A stretch of DNA of 64,000 bases from Betaproteobacteria bacterium. GTDB lineage: Bacteria; Pseudomonadota; Gammaproteobacteria; Burkholderiales; Ga0077523. Position numbers and translations under genes: made by a program. The notes beneath the pieces are model-generated. The model was given only the letters and a program-made list of their open reading frames with translations. It ran no database searches and was not told the DNA's origin. Positions 14,349 to 24,013 of the stretch are shown here, piece after piece (the stretch's first letter is position 1; every line of letters starts with the position of its first letter). The DNA lies in the NCBI GenBank assembly GCA_016125475.1, contig WGLR01000029.1, forward strand, positions 42,386-106,385. The letters run 5' to 3'.

Positions 14349-17015
14349 ATGTCCTCGACCACTCTCGCAAGACCGCATGTCACGCGCGCCGGGCACACGC
14401 CCTCGATGCCGCTCGCGGGAGCAGGACTTCTCATGGGACTGTCCGGCTTTGCGGGGCTCGGTTTCCAGATCGTGTGGACACAGCAGTTCGGCGTGTGGCT
14501 CGGACACGAGATCGTCGCCGTGCTGGCCATCGTGGCGGCGTTCTTCGGGGGCCTCGCGCTCGGCGCCCATCTTCTCGGTCGCAGGATCGCGGCAAGCCGG
14601 CACCCCGCGCGCTGGTACGCCGGCTGCGAGGTGACGATCGGCCTGTGGGGGGTGGTGCTCGCAGCGATCCAGGCGCCAGCGGGTCAATGGCTCGCGTCGC
14701 TGACCGGCACCGAACCCTCCACACCCTGGCAGTGGTGCGTCGCGTTCCTCGGCCCTCTTATCCTGCTGCTGCCGTCGACAGCGGCGATGGGTGCGACGCT
14801 GCCGGCTCTCGAACGCGTGACCGGCCGCATGCGCGAGGAGGGATTCGCGATCGGGGCGCTGTACGCGGCCAACACTGCCGGGGCAGTAGCAGGGGTGCTG
14901 GGGTGCACGTTCGTGCTCGTTCCCGCAATGGGGCTCACGAACACGGCGCTCGCGTGCGCGTGCGCGAACTTCCTGTGCGCGATCCTCACCCTCACGTTCG
15001 CGTCGGTCCGCACGGCCGGCCAGGCGCTGCCCGCCGACGACTCACTCGCCGAGAGCCGTGACAGCGCCCACCCCCGGCTCGGCCTGACGCTGTTCGCGAC
15101 CGGACTTCTCGGCATCGGCTTCGAGGTCCTGGTCGTGCGTGTCGTGAGCCAGATCGCCGAGGATACGGTCTACACGTTCGCGATCCTGCTGGCGGTGTAT
15201 CTGCTCGGCACGGCACTCGGCGCGGCGCTCTACCACCGCACGGTCATCCGGTTGCAGCGCTTTCCGGATGCACGCGGCGGGCTTCTGGCGGGACTGTCCG
15301 CGGCCTGCCTCGTGAGCACGCTGATCCTGCGCGCCGGCGACATGCTGCACTCGGTCGCGGCCACGGCGCTGGGCCACGGCATGAGCAGCGGACTCCTGTC
15401 CGAAGCGATCGTCTCGCTCGCCGCATTCGGGCTGCCGACCGTGCTGATGGGCGCCCTGTTCAGCCATCTCTGTGTCGAGGCCCGTGCTGCCGGGATGCGA
15501 TTCGGCACCGCGATCGCCCTCAACACGGCGGGCGGGGCGATTGCCCCGCCGGTCTTCGGCGTCCTGCTCGTACCGGCCGCGGGACCCGGCCTCGCACTGG
15601 CCGCCGTGGCAGGTGGGTACCTGGCGCTCGGAGCCGTGCGCACCGGCCTTCGCTGGCCCGTCGTCGCGGGCGCGTTCGGTCTCGCCGCCGTCGCGTGGGC
15701 GGGTGGTCCGATCGCGTTCGTGGACGCCCCCCCCGGCAGCCGCATCGTGAGTTACAAGGACGGCGTGATGGCGAGTGTGAGCGTCGTGGAGGACGAGAGC
15801 GGCGTCGCCCGGTTGCGCATCGACAATCGCGAGCAGGAAGGCACCAACGCGAGCTTCGCGGCCGACGCACGCATGGCCTACCTGCCCCTCCTGCTCCATC
15901 CGGCGCCGACCCGCGCCCTGTTCCTCGGACTCGGGACCGGTGTCACCACAGCGGCCGCCGCGGAAGACCCGACCCTGAAGGTCGACGTCGTGGAACTGGT
16001 ACCGGAAGTGATCGATGCATCGGCGTTCTTCACGTCGACGCTCGTTCCGGAAGGCGGACACCTGCACGCGCGCGTGATCCCCGCCGACGCACGCCGCTTC
16101 GTACGCACTGCAGCCGTCCGCTACGACGTCGTGGTCGCGGACCTCTTCCATCCGGCTCGCAGCGGCTCGGGAGCGCTCTACACCACCGAGCATTTCACGG
16201 CAGTGCGCGCACGTCTCGCGGACGACGGCCTCTTCTGCCAGTGGCTGCCGCTGCATCAGCTCGACATCGGTACCCTGAGATCCATCGTTCGCTCGTTCCA
16301 GGTCGCGTTTCCGGAAGCGCGGGCGCTCCTTGCGACCGGCAGCCTGGACACACCCGTGATCGGGCTCGTGGGGCGAGCGAGGCCCGGGCCGTTCCACCTG
16401 AATGACGTCATGGACCGGGCATCCGGCTTCGCGCTTGCCGGACAAGCCGCCCGGGTCGGACTCCCCGACGCCTACGCCGTGCTAGGAACGATGATCGCCG
16501 GTCCGTCGTCACTGGCCCGTTTCGCGGACCGGGCGCCGCTCAACACCGACGACCGTCCCGTGGTCGCCCACTCGGCACCACGGATTACGTATGCACCGGA
16601 GTCCACACCACGCGAGCGTCTCGCGAAGGTGCTCGAGGCCCTTCGCGTGGCGCCGGTGGACGTGCTCGGACAACCTGGTGACGAGCGCGAAGCCCGGTTC
16701 CAGGATGCGCTGGCACGCTACTGGCGCGCGCGGGACCGGTTCATCGCGGTCGGGATGAACGTGCGGCCGACGCCGGATCCTGCCGCGATGCTCGCGCAGG
16801 TGGGACAACCGCTGCTTGCGATCGTCACGCAGAGTCCCGAATTCCGTCCGGCCTACGACCCGCTGCTCAACATTGCGGCGGCGCTCGCAACGGCCGACGC
16901 CCCGCGAGCGAGAGACCTGCTGGAAGCACTGTCCCGTGCGAATCCGGCGCGGGAAGATGCGCGCGCTCTCCTCGCCCGGATTGCCGGCCCGCATGCCGGG
17001 ACCGCATCACCCTGA
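14349..17015 (+). CDS. Membrane protein fused to a spermidine-synthase-like domain
   Basis: 888 residues. The first ~450 are hydrophobic with repeated FGGLALGAHLLGRRIA-like segments typical of fused transporter/aminopropyltransferase proteins. Residues ~500-700 form a Rossmann methyltransferase-like domain: ALFLGLGTGVTTAAAA, VDVVELVPEVID, VRYDVVVADLFHP, LADDGLFCQWLPLHQL. The last ~120 residues are alpha-helical and could be repeat-like. Such proteins are annotated as fused MFS/spermidine synthases, but real polyamine synthesis is unproven. Three genes on the plus strand (this, parvulin-like, HupE/UreJ) are likely cotranscribed; the next gene begins 74 bases on. Confidence 0.8.
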   Translation: MSSTTLARPHVTRAGHTPSMPLAGAGLLMGLSGFAGLGFQIVWTQQFGVWLGHEIVAVLAIVAAFFGGLALGAHLLGRRIAASRHPARWYAGCEVTIGLWGVVLAAIQAPAGQWLASLTGTEPSTPWQWCVAFLGPLILLLPSTAAMGATLPALERVTGRMREEGFAIGALYAANTAGAVAGVLGCTFVLVPAMGLTNTALACACANFLCAILTLTFASVRTAGQALPADDSLAESRDSAHPRLGLTLFATGLLGIGFEVLVVRVVSQIAEDTVYTFAILLAVYLLGTALGAALYHRTVIRLQRFPDARGGLLAGLSAACLVSTLILRAGDMLHSVAATALGHGMSSGLLSEAIVSLAAFGLPTVLMGALFSHLCVEARAAGMRFGTAIALNTAGGAIAPPVFGVLLVPAAGPGLALAAVAGGYLALGAVRTGLRWPVVAGAFGLAAVAWAGGPIAFVDAPPGSRIVSYKDGVMASVSVVEDESGVARLRIDNREQEGTNASFAADARMAYLPLLLHPAPTRALFLGLGTGVTTAAAAEDPTLKVDVVELVPEVIDASAFFTSTLVPEGGHLHARVIPADARRFVRTAAVRYDVVVADLFHPARSGSGALYTTEHFTAVRARLADDGLFCQWLPLHQLDIGTLRSIVRSFQVAFPEARALLATGSLDTPVIGLVGRARPGPFHLNDVMDRASGFALAGQAARVGLPDAYAVLGTMIAGPSSLARFADRAPLNTDDRPVVAHSAPRITYAPESTPRERLAKVLEALRVAPVDVLGQPGDEREARFQDALARYWRARDRFIAVGMNVRPTPDPAAMLAQVGQPLLAIVTQSPEFRPAYDPLLNIAAALATADAPRARDLLEALSRANPAREDARALLARIAGPHAGTASP

Positions 17016-17089
17016 CGCGGTACGGGACAGCACCCCACGACGACATATCCCTTCAGTCCGACCGATCATCCACCGGAACCGACATTGCC

Positions 17090-17902
17090 ATGCCCGCCTT
17101 TGCCCGACGTCTCGTCCGCGAACCTCTCGTGCACTTCATCGTGTTCGGAGCGCTGATCTTTCTCGGCGACCACCTGCTCGCCGCGCGCCAGGACAACCCG
17201 CGTCTGATCCGCATGGGCGCGGACGTGGACAGGGAGGTGAGCGGCATCTTCCGCGAGGCGAAGGGACGCGCACCCGGCTCCGAGGAACTCGCGGTGCTGC
17301 GCGAGCGCTGGCTCGACAACGAGATTCTCTACCGCGAGGGACTCGCGCTCGGCGTGGACCGCGGCGACACCGCGATCCGCGAACGCGTGATCTTCAAGGC
17401 ACTGAACGTGTTGCAGGCCAACCTCCGGCTGCCGGACATCGACGATGCGGGGCTGCGCGCCTGGTTCGAGCAGCACCGTGACCGCTACGACCAGCCGACA
17501 CGTGTGGACTTCCTCGAGGCCGTGCTCGTCGGGGACAAGTCCGAGCAGGCGGCGCGCCAGTTCGCGGAAGCGCTGAATGCCGGCAGACGATCCGACACCG
17601 AAAGCGGCCTGCGCGTCTTCCGCGGACGCCCGCGGGACAACATCGTGACGAGCTTCGGCGAGGACTTCGCGAAGGCGCTCGAAACGGCACCGGCCGGACG
17701 ATGGTCCGTCCTCCCGGCCCGCGACGGCGTCCACATCGTTCGCGTCGAAGCAGTCGCCCCGGGCAAACCCGCCGATTACGACACGATCCGCAACGCCGTG
17801 CGCCAGGACTGGATCGACCTCACGATGCAGGCGCTCCGGACGTCCGCCGTGAAGGAACTCGCGAAGAAGTACACGGTATCCACGGACGGGACGACGCCAT
17901 GA
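17090..17902 (+). CDS. Membrane-anchored parvulin-like peptidyl-prolyl isomerase
   Basis: 270 residues. An N-terminal transmembrane segment (VHFIVFGALIFLGDHLL, about 15-31) anchors the protein facing the periplasm. The central region resembles SurA/PpiD-type chaperone helices, and the C-terminal part resembles a rotamase domain (GLRVFRGRPRDNI, SFGEDFAKALETAPAGRWSVLPARDGVHIVRVE). Catalytic residues cannot be assigned with confidence. It overlaps the HupE/UreJ gene by ATGA, so it may assist folding of that permease or of its exported partners; that is inference. Confidence 0.8.
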   Translation: MPAFARRLVREPLVHFIVFGALIFLGDHLLAARQDNPRLIRMGADVDREVSGIFREAKGRAPGSEELAVLRERWLDNEILYREGLALGVDRGDTAIRERVIFKALNVLQANLRLPDIDDAGLRAWFEQHRDRYDQPTRVDFLEAVLVGDKSEQAARQFAEALNAGRRSDTESGLRVFRGRPRDNIVTSFGEDFAKALETAPAGRWSVLPARDGVHIVRVEAVAPGKPADYDTIRNAVRQDWIDLTMQALRTSAVKELAKKYTVSTDGTTP

Positions 17903-18876
17903 GACACCTGCTGCCCGAAGCCGGGCGCTGCGTGCGCTGGCTCGCGCTCATGCTGATCGGCATGCTGTCCCAAGGTCTGGTCGTCGCACACGAGATGTCC
18001 ATCGCCGAGATCGAACTGCACGAGATGTCGAAGGGACAGTTCGTGTGGGGATGGGGCCAGAGCGCGAGCACGCGCCCGCTGTCGGCCGACCTCACGCCGG
18101 TCTGGCCCGAAGGATGCACCGCGGAGGAGCAGTCGCTGCACTGCCCGCCCGCAGGGCTCGTGGGCAGACTGTCCGTCGAGGGTGTCGGGAAACGCTACTC
18201 CGCCGCCATGGTGCGGATCACCTGGCTGGATGGCCAGTCGCGCGTGTACACCATCACTCCCGCGCAGCCTGCCGTGTATCTCTATGGCGCCGTGGACGAC
18301 GGCCGCAGCGCGCGGGACATCGTGATCGCGTACACAGTGCTCGGGATCGAGCACATCCTGACCGGCGTGGACCATCTGCTGTTCGTGATCGGACTGCTCT
18401 TCCTCGTCGGGTTCCGGCGCCGGCTCGTCGGCACCATCACTGCCTTTACCGTCGCACACAGCCTCACGCTCGCGAGCAGCGTCCTCGGATTCGTGACGCT
18501 TCGGTCCGCGCCCGTCGAGGCTTCGATCGCACTGTCGATCGTGCTCGTGGCGGCGGAAGCGCTGCGGGAACGCGAAACGCTCGCGAAGCGGCTGCCTGCA
18601 CTCGTCGCATTCCTGTTCGGGCTCGTGCACGGTCTCGGTTTCGCGGGGGCGCTGAAGGAGATCGGCCTGCCCGACAAGCACCTCTGGGTGGCGCTGCTCA
18701 CATTCAACGTCGGCGTCGAGATCGGGCAGCTCATGACGGTCGCGGCGTGCTTCCTCGTGACGCGCATCGCGATTCGCCATCCGGCATTCGGGCGGGGCCG
18801 GGCTCCTGCGCTCTACGCGATCGGCATCATCGCGGCCTACTGGTCGTGGTCGCGCATCGCGGGCATCGTCGCGTGA
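17899..18876 (+). CDS. HupE/UreJ-family membrane protein
   Basis: 325 residues. A signal-like segment and a ~120-residue periplasmic domain precede six to seven membrane spans. The family hallmarks are present: EHILTGVDHLLFVIGLLFL (His and Asp-His at the start of a helix), FTVAHSLTLASS and FGLVHGLGFAGAL. HupE/UreJ proteins are nickel or cobalt permeases associated with hydrogenase or urease; this long form with an extra N-terminal domain is the HupE/UreJ_2 type, whose substrate is less certain. It converges on ureC 46 bases away, which makes nickel supply for urease attractive but unproven. Confidence 0.8.
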   Translation: MRHLLPEAGRCVRWLALMLIGMLSQGLVVAHEMSIAEIELHEMSKGQFVWGWGQSASTRPLSADLTPVWPEGCTAEEQSLHCPPAGLVGRLSVEGVGKRYSAAMVRITWLDGQSRVYTITPAQPAVYLYGAVDDGRSARDIVIAYTVLGIEHILTGVDHLLFVIGLLFLVGFRRRLVGTITAFTVAHSLTLASSVLGFVTLRSAPVEASIALSIVLVAAEALRERETLAKRLPALVAFLFGLVHGLGFAGALKEIGLPDKHLWVALLTFNVGVEIGQLMTVAACFLVTRIAIRHPAFGRGRAPALYAIGIIAAYWSWSRIAGIVA

Positions 18877-18922
18877 TGCCCCGCCGGCGCGGCGTGCCTC
18901 GCGCGCCCGGCGCGGGGACCGC

Positions 18923-20629
18923 CTAGAACAGGAAGTAGCGCTGCGCCATCGGCAGTACGGACGCGGGTTCGCAGGTCAGCAGCACGCCGTCGGCGCGGAC
19001 TTCATAGGTCTGCGCGTTCACTTCCATCCTGGGTGTCGCACCGTTGTAGGGAAGGTCGCGCTTGCGCACGGTGCGCGTTCCGCGTACCGGCACGAGACGC
19101 TTGGCGAGACCAAGTTCGCGCCCGATGCCCGCGTCGAGCGCGTCGGCCGAGACGAACGTGACGCTCGTCGACGTGAGCGCGCGCCCGAATCCGCCGAACA
19201 TCGGCCGGTAGTGCACGGGCTGGGGGGTCGGGATGGACGCGTTGGGGTCTCCCATCGCGGCCGCGGCGATCAGGCCGCCCTTCAGGACGAGGCTCGGCTT
19301 CACGCCGAAGAACGCGGGGCGCCAGAGCACGAGGTCCGCGAGCTTGCCGGGTTCGACGGAACCTACCTCGTGCGCGACACCGTGCGTGAGCGCCGGATTG
19401 ATCGTGTATTTCGCGATGTAGCGCTTGATGCGGACGTTGTCGTTGTCGCCCTGCTCTTCCAGGAGGGGCCCGCGCTGGACACGCATCTTGTGGGCCGTCT
19501 GCCACGTGCGGAGGATGACCTCGCCCACCCGCCCCATCGCCTGGGAATCCGACGACATCATGCTGATCGCACCCATGTCGTGGAGGATGTCCTCCGCCGC
19601 GATCGTCTGCGGACGAATCCGCGACTCCGCGAATGCGACGTCCTCCGGAATCGAAGCGTCCAGGTGATGACACACCATGAGCATGTCCAGATGCTCCTCG
19701 AGCGTGTTCACCGTGAACGGGCGCGTGGGATTCGTCGACGACGGCAGCACGTTGCCCTCGCCGACGACCTTGATGATGTCCGGCGCGTGACCGCCTCCGG
19801 CACCCTCGGTGTGGAACGTGTGGATCGTGCGGCCCTTGAAGGCGGCGATGGTCGTCTCGACGAAACCCGATTCGTTGAGCGTGTCCGTGTGGATCGCGAC
19901 CTGGACGTCCGTGCGGTCCGCGACGGCCAGGCACGCGTCGATCGCGGCGGGCGTCGTGCCCCAGTCCTCGTGCAGCTTGAGACCCATCGCCCCGGCGCGT
20001 ACCTGCTCCTCGAGTGCAGCGGGCAGGCTCGCGTTGCCCTTGCCCATGAAACCGAGGTTCATCGGAAACGCCTCGGCCGCCTCGAGCATGCGATGGATGT
20101 TCCAGGGCCCGGGCGTGCACGTCGTCGCATTCGTTCCGGTCGCGGGCCCGGTGCCTCCGCCGAACATGGACGTCACGCCAGACATCAGGGCTTCCTCGAT
20201 CTGCTGCGGACAGATGAAGTGGATGTGAGAGTCGATGCCGCCCGCCGTGAGGATCATCCCCTCGCCCGCGATCACTTCGGTCGCGGCGCCGATCGGGATC
20301 GTTATCGCAGGCTGCACGTCCGGGTTCCCGGCCTTGCCGATCTTCCAGATCCGGCCGTCCCGTATCCCCACGTCGGCCTTCACGATGCCCGTGTAGTCGA
20401 CGACGAGGGCATTCGTGATCACGACGTCCGCCACCTCCGCAGACACGCGCTGGCTCTGACCCATGCCGTCACGGATGACCTTTCCGCCGCCGAACTTCAC
20501 CTCCTCGCCGTACGTCGTGTAGTCCCGCTCGACTTCCAGCCAGAGGTCCGTGTCCGCGAGGCGCACCCTGTCGCCGACGGTCGGGCCGTACATCGCGCAG
20601 TAGGAGGCGCGATCGAGTCTGTTCGCCAT
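18923..20629 (-). CDS. ureC: Urease alpha subunit UreC
   Basis: 568 residues, full length. Catalytic subunit hydrolysing urea to ammonia and carbamate. Nickel ligands are all present, one number above the Klebsiella enzyme: His135 and His137 (GIDSHIHF), the carbamylated Lys218 (GLKLHEDWG), His247, His273 ([12 protein letters not shown]) and Asp361. Cys320 and His321 form the mobile flap (MVCHHLD). It starts 2 bases after the ureB stop. No ureE follows; instead the gene converges with the HupE/UreJ gene. The 46-base gap holds an imperfect G/C-rich hairpin without a T-run. Confidence 0.98.
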   Translation of the reverse strand: MANRLDRASYCAMYGPTVGDRVRLADTDLWLEVERDYTTYGEEVKFGGGKVIRDGMGQSQRVSAEVADVVITNALVVDYTGIVKADVGIRDGRIWKIGKAGNPDVQPAITIPIGAATEVIAGEGMILTAGGIDSHIHFICPQQIEEALMSGVTSMFGGGTGPATGTNATTCTPGPWNIHRMLEAAEAFPMNLGFMGKGNASLPAALEEQVRAGAMGLKLHEDWGTTPAAIDACLAVADRTDVQVAIHTDTLNESGFVETTIAAFKGRTIHTFHTEGAGGGHAPDIIKVVGEGNVLPSSTNPTRPFTVNTLEEHLDMLMVCHHLDASIPEDVAFAESRIRPQTIAAEDILHDMGAISMMSSDSQAMGRVGEVILRTWQTAHKMRVQRGPLLEEQGDNDNVRIKRYIAKYTINPALTHGVAHEVGSVEPGKLADLVLWRPAFFGVKPSLVLKGGLIAAAAMGDPNASIPTPQPVHYRPMFGGFGRALTSTSVTFVSADALDAGIGRELGLAKRLVPVRGTRTVRKRDLPYNGATPRMEVNAQTYEVRADGVLLTCEPASVLPMAQRYFLF

Positions 20630-20631
20630 GA

Positions 20632-20937
20632 TCAGAGATCCCCCTGAACCTTCGCCTGGAATCCGTACACCTTCCGGTCGCCCGCGTAGGCCACCAGCGT
20701 GACCTCGCGCGACTGGCCGGGCTCGAACCGCACCGCCGTACCCGCCGCGATGTCGAGTCGCATGCCACGGGCCCTGGCACGGTCGAAAGAGAGCGCGTCG
20801 TTGACCTCGTGGAAGTGATAGTGGGAGCCGACCTGGACGGGACGGTCCCCGGAATTGGTCACGGTCAGGGTCACGGTCGGGCGCCCCGCGTTGAGTTCAA
20901 TCTCGCCGGACGCGGTTCGGATTTCGCCTGGGATCAT
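20632..20937 (-). CDS. ureB: Urease beta subunit UreB
   Basis: 101 residues. Structural subunit of urease. The typical start MIPGEI and the segments [12 protein letters not shown] and [10 protein letters not shown] identify it. The frame is open to 20985 but ATG 20937 has AGGA 7 bases upstream and matches the family start. It lies between ureA and ureC in the usual order, with 70 bases to ureA. Confidence 0.97.
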   Translation of the reverse strand: MIPGEIRTASGEIELNAGRPTVTLTVTNSGDRPVQVGSHYHFHEVNDALSFDRARARGMRLDIAAGTAVRFEPGQSREVTLVAYAGDRKVYGFQAKVQGDL

Positions 20938-21007
20938 CGTGTGTCCTCGCGATGTGGAAGGGTGGTCTCTTGCGGGCACGCGCAACGGTCGCGCGGGGGG
21001 CGATCGG

Positions 21008-21310
21008 TCACGTGATCGGGTTGTGCACCGTGACGAGCTTCGTCCCGTCCGGGAAGGTGGCCTCGACCTGGATCTCCGGAATCATCTCGGCCACGCCTTC
21101 CATTACGTCGTCGCGACCGAGGAGCGTGGTGCCGAAGCTCATGAGATCGGCGACCGCCCGGCCGTCCCGTGCGCCTTCCATGACGGCAGCGGTGATGTAC
21201 GCGACGGCTTCCGGATAGTTGAGCTTGAGGCCCCGCGCCTTGCGCCTTTCAGCGAGCAGCGCAGCAGTGAAGACGAGAAGCTTGTCCTTCTCCCTGGGAG
21301 ACAGGTCCAT
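21008..21310 (-). CDS. ureA: Urease gamma subunit UreA
   Basis: 100 residues, the usual size. Start [14 protein letters not shown], central [10 protein letters not shown] and [15 protein letters not shown], end VTVHNPI are all classical UreA. It follows urtE after 75 bases, making a continuous urtABCDE-ureABC transcription unit. Confidence 0.98.
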   Translation of the reverse strand: MDLSPREKDKLLVFTAALLAERRKARGLKLNYPEAVAYITAAVMEGARDGRAVADLMSFGTTLLGRDDVMEGVAEMIPEIQVEATFPDGTKLVTVHNPIT

Positions 21311-21337
21311 GTGTCGGCTCCAGACGGTGACTGCGAG

Positions 21338-21357
21338 GGGCCGGCCACGGCCGGCCC
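21338..21357. other. G/C-rich palindrome between urtE and ureA
   Basis: Bases 21338-21346 and 21349-21357 are complementary with only two bases between, so about 8 bp of stem can form. No T-run follows. It is an intercistronic hairpin in the urtE-ureA gap that may modulate expression of the urease genes relative to the transporter; function is inferred. Confidence 0.35.
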
Positions 21358-21385
21358 GATGTTCTTCCGTGCGACGGGGTGCGTG

Positions 21386-22084
21386 CTAGACCGCCACGAG
21401 CGCTCTCACGTTGTCGCGCTCCATGTCCGCGCCGGCCCCGCTTTGTACCACAACCCCGCGGTTCAGCACCACGTAGTGATCCGCGAGATCACGGGCGAAA
21501 TCATAGTACTGCTCGACGAGCAGGATCGCCATGTCGCCCCGCCTCGCGAGTGCCCGGATCGCGCGCTCGATGTCCTTGATGATGGAGGGCTGGATGCCCT
21601 CGGTCGGCTCGTCGAGTATGAGCACCCTGGGCCGCATCGCGAGCGCGCGGCCGATCGCGAGCTGCTGCTGCTGCCCCCCGGACAGGTCGCCCCCACGCCG
21701 GGCGCGCATCTGGTCGAGAACCGGGAACATCTCCCAGATCTCGCCGGGCAGATCCTTGAGCGAGCCGCCACGCTTCGAGGCGAGACCCATCAGCAGGTTC
21801 TCCTCGACGGTGAGTCGCGGGAAGATCTCGCGCCCCTGCGGGACATAGCCGATCCCGAGTGCGGCACGGTCGAACGGGCTCAGCCGGGTGATGTCCCGAC
21901 CCTCCAGCGCGATCGTGCCCGCCCGCACCGGCTCGACCCCCATGATGCACTTGAGCAGGGTGGTCTTGCCGACGCCGTTGCGTCCGAGAAGGGTCGTGCA
22001 GGCACCACCCGGCACCTCGAACGAGACGTCCCGCAGCGTGTGACTGCTGCCGTAGTAGTGGTCGATATGGTTGATGGTCAGCAT
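21386..22084 (-). CDS. urtE: Urea ABC transporter ATP-binding protein UrtE
   Basis: 232 residues. Walker A GRNGVGKTT at about 34-42, signature LSGGQQQQLAIGRA, Walker B VLILDEPTEG, followed by the UrtE-typical IQPSIIKDI. Lies 4 bases after urtD and directly before ureA. Together with UrtD it energises high-affinity urea import. Confidence 0.95.
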   Translation of the reverse strand: MLTINHIDHYYGSSHTLRDVSFEVPGGACTTLLGRNGVGKTTLLKCIMGVEPVRAGTIALEGRDITRLSPFDRAALGIGYVPQGREIFPRLTVEENLLMGLASKRGGSLKDLPGEIWEMFPVLDQMRARRGGDLSGGQQQQLAIGRALAMRPRVLILDEPTEGIQPSIIKDIERAIRALARRGDMAILLVEQYYDFARDLADHYVVLNRGVVVQSGAGADMERDNVRALVAV

Positions 22085-22088
22085 GGTT

Positions 22089-22910
22089 TCACCGGCCCAG
22101 ATAGACTTCGATCACGCGCTCGTCGTTCTTGACGACATCCATCGGCCCTTCCGCGAGCACGCTGCCCTCGTGCAGCACCGTCACGATCCGCGAGATCTCG
22201 GCGATGAAGTCCATGTCGTGCTCGACCACGACGAGCGTGTGCGTGCCCGCGAGCTTCCTGAAGAGCTCGGCGGTTCGCGACGTCTCCTCGTCGGTCATCC
22301 CGGCGGCAGGTTCGTCCAGCAGCAGCAACCGCGGCTCCTGCATGAGCAGCATGCCGATCTCGAGCCACTGCTTCTGTCCGTGCGACAGGGTCCCGGCAGG
22401 CCGACCGGCTTCCGTCTCGAGCCGGATCAGCTCGAGGGTCTCGCCGATCCGGCCGAGGTCCTCCTTCGACAGCTTCGCCCGGAGGCTTGCACGCACGCGC
22501 TTGTCCGTCTTCATCGCGAGTTCCAGGTTCTCGACGACGGTGAGGTTCTCGAACACGGTGGGCTTCTGGAACTTGCGCCCGATCCCCATGTGCGCGATCT
22601 CCGCTTCCGTGAACCGGGTGAGATCGATGGTCTGACCGAAGAACGCGGAGCCCGAATCCGGGCGGGTCTTGCCCGTGATCACGTCCATCATCGTCGTCTT
22701 GCCCGCCCCGTTGGGCCCGATGATGCAGCGCAGCTCGCCCGCGTCGACCGTGAGACTGAGGCCGTTCAGCGCGCGGAAGCCGTCGAAGCTCACCGTGATG
22801 TCGTCGAGGTACAGGATCGGGCCGTGGCTCACGTCCACGCCTTCCCGCATGAGGTGTCCGAGCCCGGACGTCTCGCCTGACCTCAGGTCGCCTTGACCGT
22901 TCGTAGTCAT
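22089..22910 (-). CDS. urtD: Urea ABC transporter ATP-binding protein UrtD
   Basis: 273 residues. Walker A GPNGAGKTT, signature LSHGQKQWLEIG, Walker B LLLLDEPAAG. It has about 30 extra N-terminal residues compared with the amide copy. ATG 22910 overlaps the urtC stop (ATGA). The product partners UrtE at the cytoplasmic face of UrtBC. Confidence 0.95.
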   Translation of the reverse strand: MTTNGQGDLRSGETSGLGHLMREGVDVSHGPILYLDDITVSFDGFRALNGLSLTVDAGELRCIIGPNGAGKTTMMDVITGKTRPDSGSAFFGQTIDLTRFTEAEIAHMGIGRKFQKPTVFENLTVVENLELAMKTDKRVRASLRAKLSKEDLGRIGETLELIRLETEAGRPAGTLSHGQKQWLEIGMLLMQEPRLLLLDEPAAGMTDEETSRTAELFRKLAGTHTLVVVEHDMDFIAEISRIVTVLHEGSVLAEGPMDVVKNDERVIEVYLGR

Positions 22911-24013
22911 TTCGCCCCCTTGAACTTGAGGAACCACCCCGCGATACCCTTCGGCAGGAAGAGTGTGACCACCACGAACAGGACGCCGAGGAAGTACAGC
23001 CAGTATTCCGGGAAGGACTGCGTGAAGAAGCTCTTGGCACCGTTCACGATCCCGGCACCGATGATCGGACCGAGCAGCGTGCCGCGTCCGCCCACCGCGA
23101 CCCAGATGGCGATCTCGATCGAGTTCGCGGGCGACATCTCGCTCGGGTTGATGATCCCGACCTGCGGCACGTAGAGCGCGCCCGCGATGCCGCAGAGCAC
23201 CGCCGACAGGGTCCAGATCGACAGCTTGTACCAGAGCGGGTTGTAGCCCGAGAACATGAGCCGGCTCTCGGAGTCGCGAATCGCCGTCAGCACGCGGCCG
23301 TACTTGGAACGGATCAGGGCGCGGGTGAGCACGAGACATCCCATCAGGTACACGCCCGTGATCGCGAACAGTGCCGCGCGCGTCCCGGGGTCGGCGATCC
23401 GGTAGTCCAGGATCTTCTTGAAGTCCGTGAACCCGTTGTTGCCGCCGAAGCCCGTGTCGTTCCGGAAGAACAGCAGCATGAACGCGAAGGTGAGCGCCTG
23501 CGTGATGATCGAGAAGTACACCCCCCGGATCCGGGACCGGAACGCGAAGAACCCGAACACGAACGCGAGCAGGGCCGGCACCAGGATCACGAGTGCGATC
23601 GCGTACCAGAAGTGGTCCGTGAACGACCAGTACCAGGGGTACGCCTTCCAGTCGAGGAACACCATGAAGTCGGGGAGATCGCTCTGGTACTGCCCCTCGT
23701 GACCGATCATGCGCATGAGGTACATGCCGAACGCGTAGCCGCCCAGCGCGAAGAACACGCCGTGCCCGAGGCTCAGGATGCCCGTGTAGCCCCATATGAG
23801 GTTCATCGCGACGGCCACCACGCAGTAGCACATGATCTTGCCGATCAGCGTCACGAAGTAGGCGGACAGGTGGAAGGGACTCGATTCGGGCACGACGAGG
23901 AACAGCACCGGCACGAGGACCACCGTGGTGAGGAGGAAGGCCGCGATGGCAGCCCAGCCCTTCGCACCGAACAGGGGGGATTCCCCCGGGATCGAGAAGG
24001 TGGTCATGGTCAT
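22907..24013 (-). CDS. urtC: Urea ABC transporter permease UrtC
   Basis: 368 residues, about ten membrane spans. Marks: LIWGYTGILSLGHGVFFALGGYAFGMY, the aromatic periplasmic loop FLDWKAYPWYW, the coupling segment SRLMFSGYNPLWYK, and VAVGGRGTLLGPIIGAG. The first of two adjacent ATG codons (24013) overlaps the urtB stop. Part of the urtABCDE operon. Confidence 0.95.
   Translation of the reverse strand: MTMTTFSIPGESPLFGAKGWAAIAAFLLTTVVLVPVLFLVVPESSPFHLSAYFVTLIGKIMCYCVVAVAMNLIWGYTGILSLGHGVFFALGGYAFGMYLMRMIGHEGQYQSDLPDFMVFLDWKAYPWYWSFTDHFWYAIALVILVPALLAFVFGFFAFRSRIRGVYFSIITQALTFAFMLLFFRNDTGFGGNNGFTDFKKILDYRIADPGTRAALFAITGVYLMGCLVLTRALIRSKYGRVLTAIRDSESRLMFSGYNPLWYKLSIWTLSAVLCGIAGALYVPQVGIINPSEMSPANSIEIAIWVAVGGRGTLLGPIIGAGIVNGAKSFFTQSFPEYWLYFLGVLFVVVTLFLPKGIAGWFLKFKGAK

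Noticed and set aside
15042..16445. 467-codon minus-strand frame within the spermidine-synthase-like gene
   Set aside because: Low-complexity Arg/Glu/His product typical of a shadow frame; the plus frame shows membrane spans and a Rossmann motif.
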